Assembly: GCA_943331445.1 (NCBI GenBank)
Contig: CALQLO010000007.1
Location: forward strand, 31,208 to 95,207
Source of the DNA: Akkermansia muciniphila
GTDB lineage: Bacteria; Verrucomicrobiota; Verrucomicrobiia; Opitutales; UBA953
Length of the DNA stretch: 64,000 bases
Reading direction: 5' to 3'
Positions 36,274-44,931 of the stretch are shown here, piece after piece. The stretch's first letter is position 1; every line of letters begins with the position of its first letter. The notes under the pieces are model-generated. The model searched no databases. It saw only the letters and a program-made list of their open reading frames with translations, and was not told the origin of the DNA. Position numbers and translations under genes: made by a program.

Positions 36274-37353
36274 TCAGAGATTAATGGTGCGGCCTTCGCG
36301 GAAGGATTGATCTGCCGCGGCGACGATGCGCATCGAATTGACGGCGTCATCCATGTGCGCGGTCAAATCAATGTCCTCGCGGATGGCTTTTTCGAAGTAG
36401 GCCTGTTCACGTTCGCAGAGACCATCGTGGCCAGGATCGGCATCCGTCGGCACGATTTCATCGGGCTTGGTGAACTTACCATCCGGACCGAGGTGCGAGG
36501 AATGAACCTTGAGCGCCTGGGCCGCGGAGTGTGAATCGACGTCGGCAGAGTTGCCCGCCTGCGAGGCTTTGCCCGCAACGATCGAAACGCAGCCCTTCGG
36601 GCCAATGACATCTTTAACAAAGAAAGCCTCCTCTGACATCATCGGACCCCAGCCGGCTTCATACCAGCCCACCGAGCCATCGGCAAACGTGACCTGCAGT
36701 TGACCATAGTTGATCTGCCCAGCGGGCATATCTTCCGTCAAGCGGGCACCAATCCCGGAGACGCGCACGGGGCGGCTACCGGTCATGAGGCACATGACGT
36801 CGACGTAATGCACGCCGCAATCCACCACGGGACTGCAGGTCTGCAACAGCGCTTGGTGGGTCTTCCACATGTCGCCGTAACTCTGCTGGTTGAGATTCAT
36901 GCGCATGACCAGGGGCTTACCCAGCGTCTGCACCGTCTTAATGAACTGAGTCCACGCTGGGTGATGCCGGAGAATATAACCAATCACGACCTTACGCTTC
37001 ACCGCTTTGGCCTTGGCGACAATCTGTTCAGCTTCCGCCACGGTGACCGCGAGAGGCTTCTCGACGAACACGTGACAGCCAGCCGCGAGGGCGGCGACGG
37101 CGTATTCGGCATGCGTATCGGGATAACTGGAAATCGAAACTGCGTCGGGCTTGGTCTCTTTGAGCGCTGCATGGAAGTCGCCGTACTCAGCATAGCCTCC
37201 GCCTAACTCGGCATTGAGCTTGGCCCGCGAATCAGCGGAGCGGGTCACCAGCCCGCAAATCTGGAAGCCAGGAAGCTTGTGGTAGGCGAGGGCGTGCGAA
37301 CGACCCATATGGCCGGCACCGACGCAGAGGACACGAATAGGGGGCTGACTCAT
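36274..37353 (-). CDS. Gfo/Idh/MocA-family oxidoreductase
   Basis: A 359-residue NAD(P)-dependent dehydrogenase. The N-terminal Rossmann fold is IRVLCVGAGHMGRSHALAY; EKPLAV (about 105) carries the conserved lysine/proline motif, and the C-terminal alpha/beta domain has SPVVDCGVHYVDVMCLMTG with the catalytic Asp/His pair typical of inositol and glucose-fructose oxidoreductase relatives. It has no signal peptide. Downstream of the sulfatase and upstream of gluconokinase in one operon; the substrate is likely a sugar or polyol, not assignable. The operon order suggests oxidation followed by phosphorylation. Confidence 0.92.
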   Translation of the reverse strand: MSQPPIRVLCVGAGHMGRSHALAYHKLPGFQICGLVTRSADSRAKLNAELGGGYAEYGDFHAALKETKPDAVSISSYPDTHAEYAVAALAAGCHVFVEKPLAVTVAEAEQIVAKAKAVKRKVVIGYILRHHPAWTQFIKTVQTLGKPLVMRMNLNQQSYGDMWKTHQALLQTCSPVVDCGVHYVDVMCLMTGSRPVRVSGIGARLTEDMPAGQINYGQLQVTFADGSVGWYEAGWGPMMSEEAFFVKDVIGPKGCVSIVAGKASQAGNSADVDSHSAAQALKVHSSHLGPDGKFTKPDEIVPTDADPGHDGLCEREQAYFEKAIREDIDLTAHMDDAVNSMRIVAAADQSFREGRTINL

Positions 37354-37424
37354 GCCCCGAGCATCACCCTTCCCTCCTCCGCTTCAAGTCGGGAGAATCA
37401 ACCTCTCTCGAATTATTCGACCGA

Positions 37425-38993
37425 TTACTTCGGTAACGCCTGATTGACCCCCTTCGCCTTCTGGGCGTCGAGCAGCGTCCTTAGCTTCGCCGCGATTTCC
37501 GGATGCTCTGCGATGACGTTCGAGTGCTCACCCGGGTCCGCCTGGAGGTCGAATAATCGATCGTGGGCGGCATCGAGATTCTCCACCTCATCGTTCTGCT
37601 CATTCCGATCAACGACCGCCGCGGATTTACCCCGGCGATGACCGATGCCAGGGATGAACTTCCAGTGGGCATCCCGATAGGAAAGCTGTTGGGCCTGGGT
37701 ACTGGAGATAATGTAATCGCGACCCGCGCCACCCAGAAAGGCCGCAGATACATCAACGCCGTCAATCTTCAGCAACTCCCGGGCATCGCCACCCGCCATC
37801 TTAGTGAAGGTCGCCGGGAAATCGACCTGAGAGACCAACGCCTCGGAAACCTTACCCGCCGGGGTGTGTCCGGGCCAGCGAGCGATGAGGCTGACGCGCG
37901 TCCCTCCTTCGAGGATACTATATTTACCACCACGGAACGGGCCGGCAGGATAATGGTCGGCCTTCGCGTTCAGTTCGACGGCCTGATCTTTATAGCCGTC
38001 GTCGAGCACTGGCCCGTTGTCTGAAGACATCATCACCAGGGTATTGCCGGTGAGGCCATGTTTCTCGAGCTCAGCCAGAATCCGCCCACACTGCTCATCA
38101 AAGGCCACCACCGCGTCGCCACGGGGACCCAAGGGCGTCTTGCCGAGGAAGCGCGGATTCGGCACGCGTGGCACGTGACATTCGTGCGAGGCGTAGTAGA
38201 GAAAAAACGGCTTCTGCTTATTTGCCGCAATAAAGCCACAGGCCTTGTCACAGAAAGTGTCGCCCATCGTCTCATCATTCCAAATCGCCGACTTACCACC
38301 CTTCATCCACCCAATGCGGCCGACGCCATTAATGAGCGCCATGTTATGTCCATGCGACCAATCCATCTTCAGCTTCGCGCGTTCGGCTGGCAGCGCGAGG
38401 TCAGGATCGCCGGGATACGGTTTATTCTTATAATTCACTTCAATCGGGTCCTGTGCCTCGAGCCCGACGACGCGGCCGTTCTCGACGAAAACCGTCGGCA
38501 CGCGGTCGCCCGTAGCGGCCATGATGAACGAGTACGTGAAGCCGATCTGATTCGGGGAGGGATTAATTTCCTTATTCCAATCCACCGCGCCAGCTCCCAG
38601 CCCGAGATGCCACTTACCAACGACGCCCGTGGCGTAGCCGAGCTTGGCCAAACTAGCGGGCAGCGTCGGCCGACCAGGCTGGATGATCATGGTGGCATCT
38701 CCGGGAAGCACCCCAGTCCCCCGGCGGCGCCAGGCATATTCACCCGTCAGCAAAGAATAGCGCGAAGGCGTACAGGTGGCGGACGTGCAATACCCTGCCG
38801 TGAAACGGGTGCCTTGAGCAGCGAGACGATCGAGGTTGGGCGTGGGAATCACTTTGGCACCATAGCAGCCTAGATCACCCCAGCCGATGTCATCGGCATA
38901 CAGCAGGACGATATTAGGCGGCCGCGAGCCAGACTCGGCGGCGACTAGCTGGGAGATTCCGCAGCACAGGGCAACCAGGGGCAGGAGGCGCAT
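37425..38993 (-). CDS. Exported arylsulfatase (Cys-type formylglycine sulfatase)
   Basis: A 522-residue sulfatase, from ATG 38993, with a signal peptide (LLPLVALCCGISQLVAA). The formylglycine motif is C-T-P-S-R (Cys74-Arg78), preceded by PNIVLLYADDIGWGD with the metal-binding Asp34-Asp35 and followed by LLTGEY. Other family segments are VGKWHLGLG, YASHECHVPRVPNPRF and VMMSSDNGP. Cysteine activation needs a formylglycine-generating enzyme or anSME, not seen in the window. First gene of an operon with the Gfo/Idh and gluconokinase genes, fitting a role in desulfating external polysaccharides. Confidence 0.93.
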   Translation of the reverse strand: MRLLPLVALCCGISQLVAAESGSRPPNIVLLYADDIGWGDLGCYGAKVIPTPNLDRLAAQGTRFTAGYCTSATCTPSRYSLLTGEYAWRRRGTGVLPGDATMIIQPGRPTLPASLAKLGYATGVVGKWHLGLGAGAVDWNKEINPSPNQIGFTYSFIMAATGDRVPTVFVENGRVVGLEAQDPIEVNYKNKPYPGDPDLALPAERAKLKMDWSHGHNMALINGVGRIGWMKGGKSAIWNDETMGDTFCDKACGFIAANKQKPFFLYYASHECHVPRVPNPRFLGKTPLGPRGDAVVAFDEQCGRILAELEKHGLTGNTLVMMSSDNGPVLDDGYKDQAVELNAKADHYPAGPFRGGKYSILEGGTRVSLIARWPGHTPAGKVSEALVSQVDFPATFTKMAGGDARELLKIDGVDVSAAFLGGAGRDYIISSTQAQQLSYRDAHWKFIPGIGHRRGKSAAVVDRNEQNDEVENLDAAHDRLFDLQADPGEHSNVIAEHPEIAAKLRTLLDAQKAKGVNQALPK

Positions 38994-39091
38994 GGGAGAG
39001 TGATAGGCTGAGTCGTGGTTCATTCCAAGCCGACAGTCTCACCACCCCTTGCTTGCCAAACGACGCTAATGCCCACAATCAGAGGATACGC

Positions 39092-39946
39092 ATGCGTTTC
39101 GCGAAATACCACGCCCTCGGCAACGACTACCTCGTCCTCGAGCCCAAGGATTGCCCCACCCTTTTCTCGGTCGAAGCCATCCGTAAAGTCTGCCACCGCC
39201 ACTTCGGCCTCGGCTCCGATGGCATCCTCTACGGCCCAATTGAACGCACCGACGGCACCTTCGGTCTGCGCATCCTCAACCCTGATGGCTCTGAGGCCGA
39301 AAAATCCGGCAATGGTATCCGCATTTTCTGCCGCCATCTCTTGGAAACCAAGCGCATCAAGGAAGGCGAGGAATTCCGCCTGCACACCCTCGGCGGCATC
39401 GTGCGCTGCAACGTCTTCGAAGGCGGCAACCGCATCCGCGTCGAGATGGGCAAAGTATCCTTCCGCGCCCCCATCATCCCGCACGTCGGTCCGGACCGCG
39501 AAGTCCTCGGCGAAGAGATCACCGTCCTCGGCAAGACGTTCAAGTATTGGGCCGCCACCGTGGGCAACCCGCATTGCGTGATTCCCGTGACAGAGCTCAC
39601 CCCGGAACTCGCCCAGACCTACGGGCCCCACCTCGAGACGCACCCCAACTTCCCTAACCGCACCAATGTGCAGTTCATGAAGATTCTCGATCGCCAGAAT
39701 GTGCAGATCGAGATTTGGGAACGTGGGGCCGGCTACACCCTGGCCTCCGGGTCATCTTCTTCGGCTTCCGCCGCGGTAGCCCGTAAAATGGGCCTAGTTG
39801 ACGCAGATTTGACGGTCAATATGCCGGGTGGTAAGATTTTCATTGGCATTGGGGATGATTATTCCATCGTGATGACAGGCCCGACGACCCCCGTAGGCAT
39901 CTTCGAGATGCATCCAGGAGTCCCGGTCCAAGACGTTGCCATCTAG
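39092..39946 (+). CDS. dapF: DapF-family epimerase homologue lacking both catalytic cysteines
   Basis: Diaminopimelate epimerase converts LL- to meso-diaminopimelate for lysine and peptidoglycan. The 284-residue protein aligns along the whole fold: KYHALGNDYLV at the start, NPDGSEAEKSGNGIRIF where the family has MCGNG, and WERGAGYTLASGSSSSAS where it has ACGTGACA. Both catalytic cysteines (E. coli Cys73 and Cys217) are replaced by Ser (Ser72, Ser219). The codons are TCC and TCC in the sequence, so this is not a reading slip. Either this is a serine-type subgroup or its reaction differs. Clear GAGGA about 9 bases before the ATG. Confidence 0.85.
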   Translation: MRFAKYHALGNDYLVLEPKDCPTLFSVEAIRKVCHRHFGLGSDGILYGPIERTDGTFGLRILNPDGSEAEKSGNGIRIFCRHLLETKRIKEGEEFRLHTLGGIVRCNVFEGGNRIRVEMGKVSFRAPIIPHVGPDREVLGEEITVLGKTFKYWAATVGNPHCVIPVTELTPELAQTYGPHLETHPNFPNRTNVQFMKILDRQNVQIEIWERGAGYTLASGSSSSASAAVARKMGLVDADLTVNMPGGKIFIGIGDDYSIVMTGPTTPVGIFEMHPGVPVQDVAI

Positions 39947-40020
39947 GCAATAGTCTCCCGCTAAGTTTCCCTCCTTTGGCGCACCCTTTCGGGATGCGCC
40001 GTTCACCGCACACCCTCACT

Positions 40021-42951
40021 ATGGCGCCGCGACAGCCGTTGCCCAACATCTCTGAAGACGATCTGATTGATCTCGCTGGCGGTGCGACCGTGCTCCTCGC
40101 CAAGGAATTGGTGGCCAAGGGGAAGGTCAAGAAAGCCATCTGGGTCGCCCCCGTAGCAGAAGCCTTGGTGGACGATGGCAAGGAAAGCCGGGAAGCCCGC
40201 TGGAACCTTCGCTCCATCACTTTTCAACGCAACGAATGCGGCTGCGAAGTCTCCGTCGGACGCAGAAAGTTATGCGTCCACTCGGTGGCCGCCTATTTAG
40301 TACTCGCCGCCAAGGAAGGCTACCTGAAGGCCGAAACGCCCCCGAAACCGGCCGCACCTCCAGGTAAACCGGAAAGCAAGACGACAACGACCAAGACAGC
40401 GGATAAAAAAGAGAAAGCAAAAGAAGCGGAAACGACCACGGCAGGACCCCGGCTCAAATCCCTCACCCTCTCGGAAAAACGCGGCACGCCTATTGAGGTG
40501 CGCTTCATCGTGCCGCCGAACATCGTCACCGCCGCCGCCCGGGATGAAATCATCTGCCGCCTCGAGCTCCGCGTCGATGGCGCCCAAGTCGCGCCAGAAA
40601 ACCTCGATCGTAGCAAGGCTTGGACCATCGAGCCGGACACGGTCTTCTTCCTGGCGATTCTGGAAAACCTCTGCCACGGCAAGCTGCAGGGCATCCTCCC
40701 CCTGACGCGTCGCCACCTGCGACAGCTCCTCGCTATCGGCAAGGGCCTGAAAATTTTCCGCATGGCCAATGCGCCCGAAACCCCTTTGCAGTGGGACGGG
40801 GATCAACTCGATAAGGTCCACGAACACCTGGACGAACCGGCGGCGACACCTCAGACTACCGCCAGCGGTGAAACGGTCGACGAAGGACCCGAAGAACAGG
40901 AAGTGCGCTCCCAGGAACTCGGCCGCGAAGACCGTCCGTGGGTCGACGGGTCGATGAAGTGGCTGCGCATCCGCCTGCCTCAGCAATCTTCTGGACCCGT
41001 CGCCGAACTCCGCGATGTCCTCCAGCGCAGTGGCTTCACCCTTGAAACCACGACCCGCGAATGGTACCTCGCCGGCACCATTCAGGTGCTCAACTTCCTC
41101 GCTCGCCATCACAAGTTGCTGATGACCGACAACGGAGCGTTCTTCACCCACAACCTTTCGCACTCACTGCGCAACGTCGACCTCGCCAAGGCGAAATGCG
41201 ACGCCGCTGAGGAAAACGATGGTTTCCGTTTCGCAATCGGCATCGACCCCGAAGGCAAATCGCCAAAGACCATCCAAGAGGCGCTTTCCAGCGGCCGGAT
41301 GTTCTTCTACACGGATCGCGGACCGCGCCTCATCACCCCCGAACTGATGGAGTCGATTCGCAACGCCCAGCGCCGCATCACCGGCGAGTCGAAGCGCGAT
41401 ATCGATTTAGACCTAAACCTGAAGATTGGCTACGCGGACCTCGCGAGCGCCGATGCCATTGCGGAGGAATTACAAGCTGCCTTCGCCCCGCCCGAGACCT
41501 GGAGCCAGCGCTCCTCGGCCATCCGCAATCTCTCCAAACTTCAGCCGGCGCCGGTTCGTGAAGAGCTCACGAAGATGTTACGCATCTACCAGCAAGTGGG
41601 CGTCGCCTGGCTCTGGCATATTCATAATAATGCATTGGGCGGCCTCCTGGCCGATGAAATGGGTCTCGGAAAGACCGTGCAGGCCTTGGCCTTCATGGAA
41701 GCGCTGCGACAGCATCGCCCGGAAGACGGCCCCTGCTTGGTCGTCTGCCCCGCCTCGCTCGTTGAAAACTGGCGTCGAGAAGCCCGCCGCTTCACCCCCT
41801 CGCTCAAGGTCCTCGCCCACCACGGGCAGAATCGCTTCACCGCCCAGGAATACCTACAGAAGTTCGACCTCGTCATCACTTCTTACGGCACGCTCTCTCG
41901 CGATATCGCTGCTTTCTCGCTGATCACGTGGGGCGCCGCGATTTGCGACGAAGGCCAGAACATTAAGAACGCCCGAGCGCAGGCGGCCAAGGCCGTTAAG
42001 CAGTTGGTCGCAAAGGGCCGCTACATCCTGACCGGCACCCCCGTCGAAAACTCGCTCGAAGATTTGCGCTCACTCTTTGGCTTCCTCATGCCGGGCTACC
42101 TGCCGAAGCCCGAAGAGCGCATCCAAGCCGACGAACGCAAATGGCACGACGACCGCCTCCTGCAGATGGCCGCCCCTTACATCCTGCGCCGCTCCAAGGT
42201 CGCGGTCGCCCCGGAGCTACCGGCAAAGATCGAACAGATCGTCTACTGCGACTTTGAGGACAACCAGAAGAAAATCTACGACGAGTATCTCGAGTCCACG
42301 CGCCAAGAAATCTTCGAAATGGAAATGGGCGGGGCCACGCAGGCCCGCATCCAGATGGCGGCTTTCAACCAGCTGCTTCGTCTCCGTCAGATTTGTGCCG
42401 ACCCGCGCATCCTCGATCCCAAGATGGAAGAAGGCGATTCTGCCAAACTTCAGGCCTTCCTGGAACTCGTCGAAGAATCCAAAGATGCGGGGCACCGCAT
42501 GCTCGTGTTCTCGACTTTCGTCACCGCCCTCAAACTCCTCCAGACCGCCCTCGAGGATCGCGACATCCCCTACTGCTACCTCGATGGCTCGACCAAGGAC
42601 CGCCAAGGGGTCTGCGATACGTTCAACTCGACCCCATCCATCCCGGTTATGCTGATGTCCCTCAAGGCCGGCGGGACCGGCCTGAACCTCACCGGGGCCG
42701 ATACAGTCATTCATTTCGACCCTTGGTGGAACCCTGCTGCCGAGGCCCAGGCCACGGACCGCGCCCACCGCATCGGCCAGACCCGCACGGTCACCAGCAT
42801 TAAGCTGATCGCCGCCGGCACCATCGAGGAACGCGTTATGGAGCTCCAAAAGTCCAAGTCTGAGATGTTGCGTAAGCTCCTGACTGAATCAGACTCCGCC
42901 TCGTCTGGCCTGAGCCTTGATGTCATCAAGGACCTTCTGCGTAAGGACTGA
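40021..42951 (+). CDS. SNF2-family helicase with N-terminal SWIM zinc finger
   Basis: A 976-residue SNF2/RapA-group ATPase. The SWIM-type finger is C73-x-C75-x9-C85-x-H87, followed by a charged Lys/Glu/Thr-rich linker, a central region of SNF2-associated type, and the helicase core: LLADEMGLGKTVQALAF (Lys551), DEGQ (Asp643), YILTGTPVEN, STKDRQGV, LKAGGTGLNLTGAD and ATDRAHRIGQTR. Bacterial SNF2 proteins of this kind remodel nucleoprotein complexes, for instance RNA polymerase recycling; the exact target is unknown. Starts at 39976 or 39994 are also open. Followed by tatC, 30 bases later. Confidence 0.9.
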   Translation: MAPRQPLPNISEDDLIDLAGGATVLLAKELVAKGKVKKAIWVAPVAEALVDDGKESREARWNLRSITFQRNECGCEVSVGRRKLCVHSVAAYLVLAAKEGYLKAETPPKPAAPPGKPESKTTTTKTADKKEKAKEAETTTAGPRLKSLTLSEKRGTPIEVRFIVPPNIVTAAARDEIICRLELRVDGAQVAPENLDRSKAWTIEPDTVFFLAILENLCHGKLQGILPLTRRHLRQLLAIGKGLKIFRMANAPETPLQWDGDQLDKVHEHLDEPAATPQTTASGETVDEGPEEQEVRSQELGREDRPWVDGSMKWLRIRLPQQSSGPVAELRDVLQRSGFTLETTTREWYLAGTIQVLNFLARHHKLLMTDNGAFFTHNLSHSLRNVDLAKAKCDAAEENDGFRFAIGIDPEGKSPKTIQEALSSGRMFFYTDRGPRLITPELMESIRNAQRRITGESKRDIDLDLNLKIGYADLASADAIAEELQAAFAPPETWSQRSSAIRNLSKLQPAPVREELTKMLRIYQQVGVAWLWHIHNNALGGLLADEMGLGKTVQALAFMEALRQHRPEDGPCLVVCPASLVENWRREARRFTPSLKVLAHHGQNRFTAQEYLQKFDLVITSYGTLSRDIAAFSLITWGAAICDEGQNIKNARAQAAKAVKQLVAKGRYILTGTPVENSLEDLRSLFGFLMPGYLPKPEERIQADERKWHDDRLLQMAAPYILRRSKVAVAPELPAKIEQIVYCDFEDNQKKIYDEYLESTRQEIFEMEMGGATQARIQMAAFNQLLRLRQICADPRILDPKMEEGDSAKLQAFLELVEESKDAGHRMLVFSTFVTALKLLQTALEDRDIPYCYLDGSTKDRQGVCDTFNSTPSIPVMLMSLKAGGTGLNLTGADTVIHFDPWWNPAAEAQATDRAHRIGQTRTVTSIKLIAAGTIEERVMELQKSKSEMLRKLLTESDSASSGLSLDVIKDLLRKD

Positions 42952-42980
42952 CCCCAACCACCCCTTAAGGACTGACCCCA
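42942..42980 (+). repeat. 15-base direct repeat at the SNF2/tatC junction
   Basis: TAAGGACTGACCCCA occurs at 42942-42956 and again at 42966-42980. The first copy ends the SNF2 coding sequence (with its stop), and the second supplies the AAGGA of tatC, about 10 bases before the ATG. It looks like a small tandem duplication that created or doubled a ribosome-binding site. Confidence 0.7.
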
Positions 42981-42981
42981 C

Positions 42982-43992
42982 ATGCTTTCCACCCTCATTC
43001 GCCGTAACAAGCCCCGGAGCGAGATGTCCTTCATGGAACACCTCGACGACCTTCGGATCTCGCTTATCCGAGTCGTCTTTGTCTTCGCCGTCGGCATGGT
43101 CGTCGCCCTCATCTTCTACGAGAGGGCCCCAGCCTTCCTCGGCCTGCCGCTCGAATGGGCTAAGCATCCCGAAACCTCCCCGATCAGTTTCATGATCGGC
43201 CAACCTGACCCGGGATTAGTCAACATGGAGGGGCTCAAGGAATTCACCTTCATGGGCGTCTGGAAAGTGCTCATGTATGCCGCCTTCGGTGTGGGCGTCG
43301 GCCTGGCCTCCCCAGTCTTCCTGTACGAAACGGCACGCTTCGTCGGCCCCGCGCTGACCGATCGTGAAAAACGCGGGCTGATACCCTTCTGTATCGCCGC
43401 CTTCTTCCTCTTCCTCATGGGGGCCGCCTTGGCGTTCCTCTGGCTCACGCCGATGTCCATTCAAATTTGGCAGCACTTCGCCGCCGGACTGGGGATGGAA
43501 GTCACGTGGCAAGCCTCGGATTACTATAGCTTCGTGGTAATGATGGCACTCCTCACCGGACTTACTTTCCAGTTCCCACTCGCGCTCATCATCATGATGT
43601 GGCTCGAAATTGTCCGGCCGCGCACCCTGATGAAGTCTTGGCGGGGCATGCTGGTCGGAATCATGGTCCTCGTCGCCCTCATCACGCCGATTGCCGAACC
43701 GATTTCACTGCTCGTCATGACGGGAGTGCTCTTCGGCTTCTACCTCGTCGCCGTTGGCGTTGGCACCTACGTCGTGCGCCGCAAGCGCATGGCCCGCGGC
43801 GACAAGCCCAACCCGGAGGATGATGACCTCGATGATGACGACGATGACGATAAGGACGATGACAACGGCTATCGTGCATCCCGTTACTCGGATCCGGTGA
43901 AGCCCACGACTCCATTGCTCGGTGACGCGGCCTCGACCAAGCCCAAGTCCACACCTCCGCCCGCCGAAGGCGACCTGAGCTCCCTCGACTAA
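42982..43992 (+). CDS. tatC: Twin-arginine translocase subunit TatC
   Basis: TatC recognises twin-arginine signal peptides and forms the translocase core. The 336-residue protein has the N-terminal MSFMEHLDDLRISLIR motif, and six hydrophobic segments, with YETARFVGPALTDREKR and FPLALIIMMWLEIVRPRTL in the conserved loop regions. The C-terminal tail of about 75 residues is unusual, with a run of aspartates near residues 278-297 (EDDDLDDDDDDDKDDDNG) after the last helix; E. coli TatC is 258 residues. Its substrates here could include the DUF1552 and DUF1501 proteins. Upstream of a signal-peptide protein gene. Confidence 0.93.
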   Translation: MLSTLIRRNKPRSEMSFMEHLDDLRISLIRVVFVFAVGMVVALIFYERAPAFLGLPLEWAKHPETSPISFMIGQPDPGLVNMEGLKEFTFMGVWKVLMYAAFGVGVGLASPVFLYETARFVGPALTDREKRGLIPFCIAAFFLFLMGAALAFLWLTPMSIQIWQHFAAGLGMEVTWQASDYYSFVVMMALLTGLTFQFPLALIIMMWLEIVRPRTLMKSWRGMLVGIMVLVALITPIAEPISLLVMTGVLFGFYLVAVGVGTYVVRRKRMARGDKPNPEDDDLDDDDDDDKDDDNGYRASRYSDPVKPTTPLLGDAASTKPKSTPPPAEGDLSSLD

Positions 43993-43999
43993 TCACTCC

Positions 44000-44863
44000 A
44001 TGATTGCACGACTCTTCCTCGCACTCCTGGCCACCACGGTCGTGCTGACCGTTCAGGCCCAGACCACTTCGGCCCTCGGTACCAAGAAACCGGAAGCGGC
44101 CGCCGAAACCGCTGCGACGGGCGAGAAAAAGCCAGTGGCCGCTGGCACGGTTGCCGCCGTCGAGGACGAGTCGCCGGTAATTACGCCGTTCCGCGCCGCC
44201 AACCTCCCAGCCGCAAAGAATACCCGCACCTTCCAACTCGGGAAATTAAATAAGCCCACCGCCACGGAAACCACCAAGGAACTCCAGCGCCTCTTCGCCG
44301 CCTTCACCCAGCAAAACGTTGTGGATGGTTCACCCACTGGCTTCAGCAAGGCTACCGGCTATGTGGCTTCAATTAATTACACCATCCTGCAGGACCTCGG
44401 GGATAAACGCTACCTCGTCAAAGCCGCGTGGCCAGCTGCCGGCCCCAACGACGCCCTCGCCGCCGGCGTCGACACCATGGCGGTCCTTCTCCTGGAGCGC
44501 GCCGTCAAGACCGGCGAAACCGGACACTGCACCGGCATGCACGTCGGCACGGTTTCCCTCCTTTTCACCGCATCCTTCGCCCCCCTCGCCGGCAAGCGAC
44601 TCACGCTTCGCCGGGAGGCCTTCGTGGAATGCACCACGCTCGATGACTCGCCGGCCGCCCTGCCGAAGTTCGTCGATAAAATTCTCCGCGGCGCCGAAGT
44701 CAGCGTGACGACGAATGAGGTCATCCCCTGCAAGAAGTGCGGCGGCCTCGGCTTCACGAGCGAAAAGATCAAAGGCTCGCTCACCGAAAAGCACCTTACC
44801 TGCAGCGCCTGCGAGGGTGCTAAGTCTATCGTCCTGCCGACCGAGACCAAGATCGTCCCCTAA
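44000..44863 (+). CDS. Exported protein with a DnaJ-like zinc ribbon
   Basis: A 287-residue protein with a signal peptide (FLALLATTVVLTVQAQ). The central region (100-230) is mixed alpha/beta without motif, and the C-terminus has two zinc knuckles of DnaJ type: CKKCGGLGF and CSACEGAKS, about 20 residues apart. The start is 8 bases after tatC, so it is probably part of the same operon. A periplasmic chaperone-like or metal-binding role is possible but unproven; I do not recognise the family as a whole. Confidence 0.75.
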   Translation: MIARLFLALLATTVVLTVQAQTTSALGTKKPEAAAETAATGEKKPVAAGTVAAVEDESPVITPFRAANLPAAKNTRTFQLGKLNKPTATETTKELQRLFAAFTQQNVVDGSPTGFSKATGYVASINYTILQDLGDKRYLVKAAWPAAGPNDALAAGVDTMAVLLLERAVKTGETGHCTGMHVGTVSLLFTASFAPLAGKRLTLRREAFVECTTLDDSPAALPKFVDKILRGAEVSVTTNEVIPCKKCGGLGFTSEKIKGSLTEKHLTCSACEGAKSIVLPTETKIVP

Positions 44864-44931
44864 GGGAATCTCATCTCGCGCCCTGGCATCCTGCGCTTGC
44901 GCCAAGGCTTTTTCCTACGCACATTGCGGAC

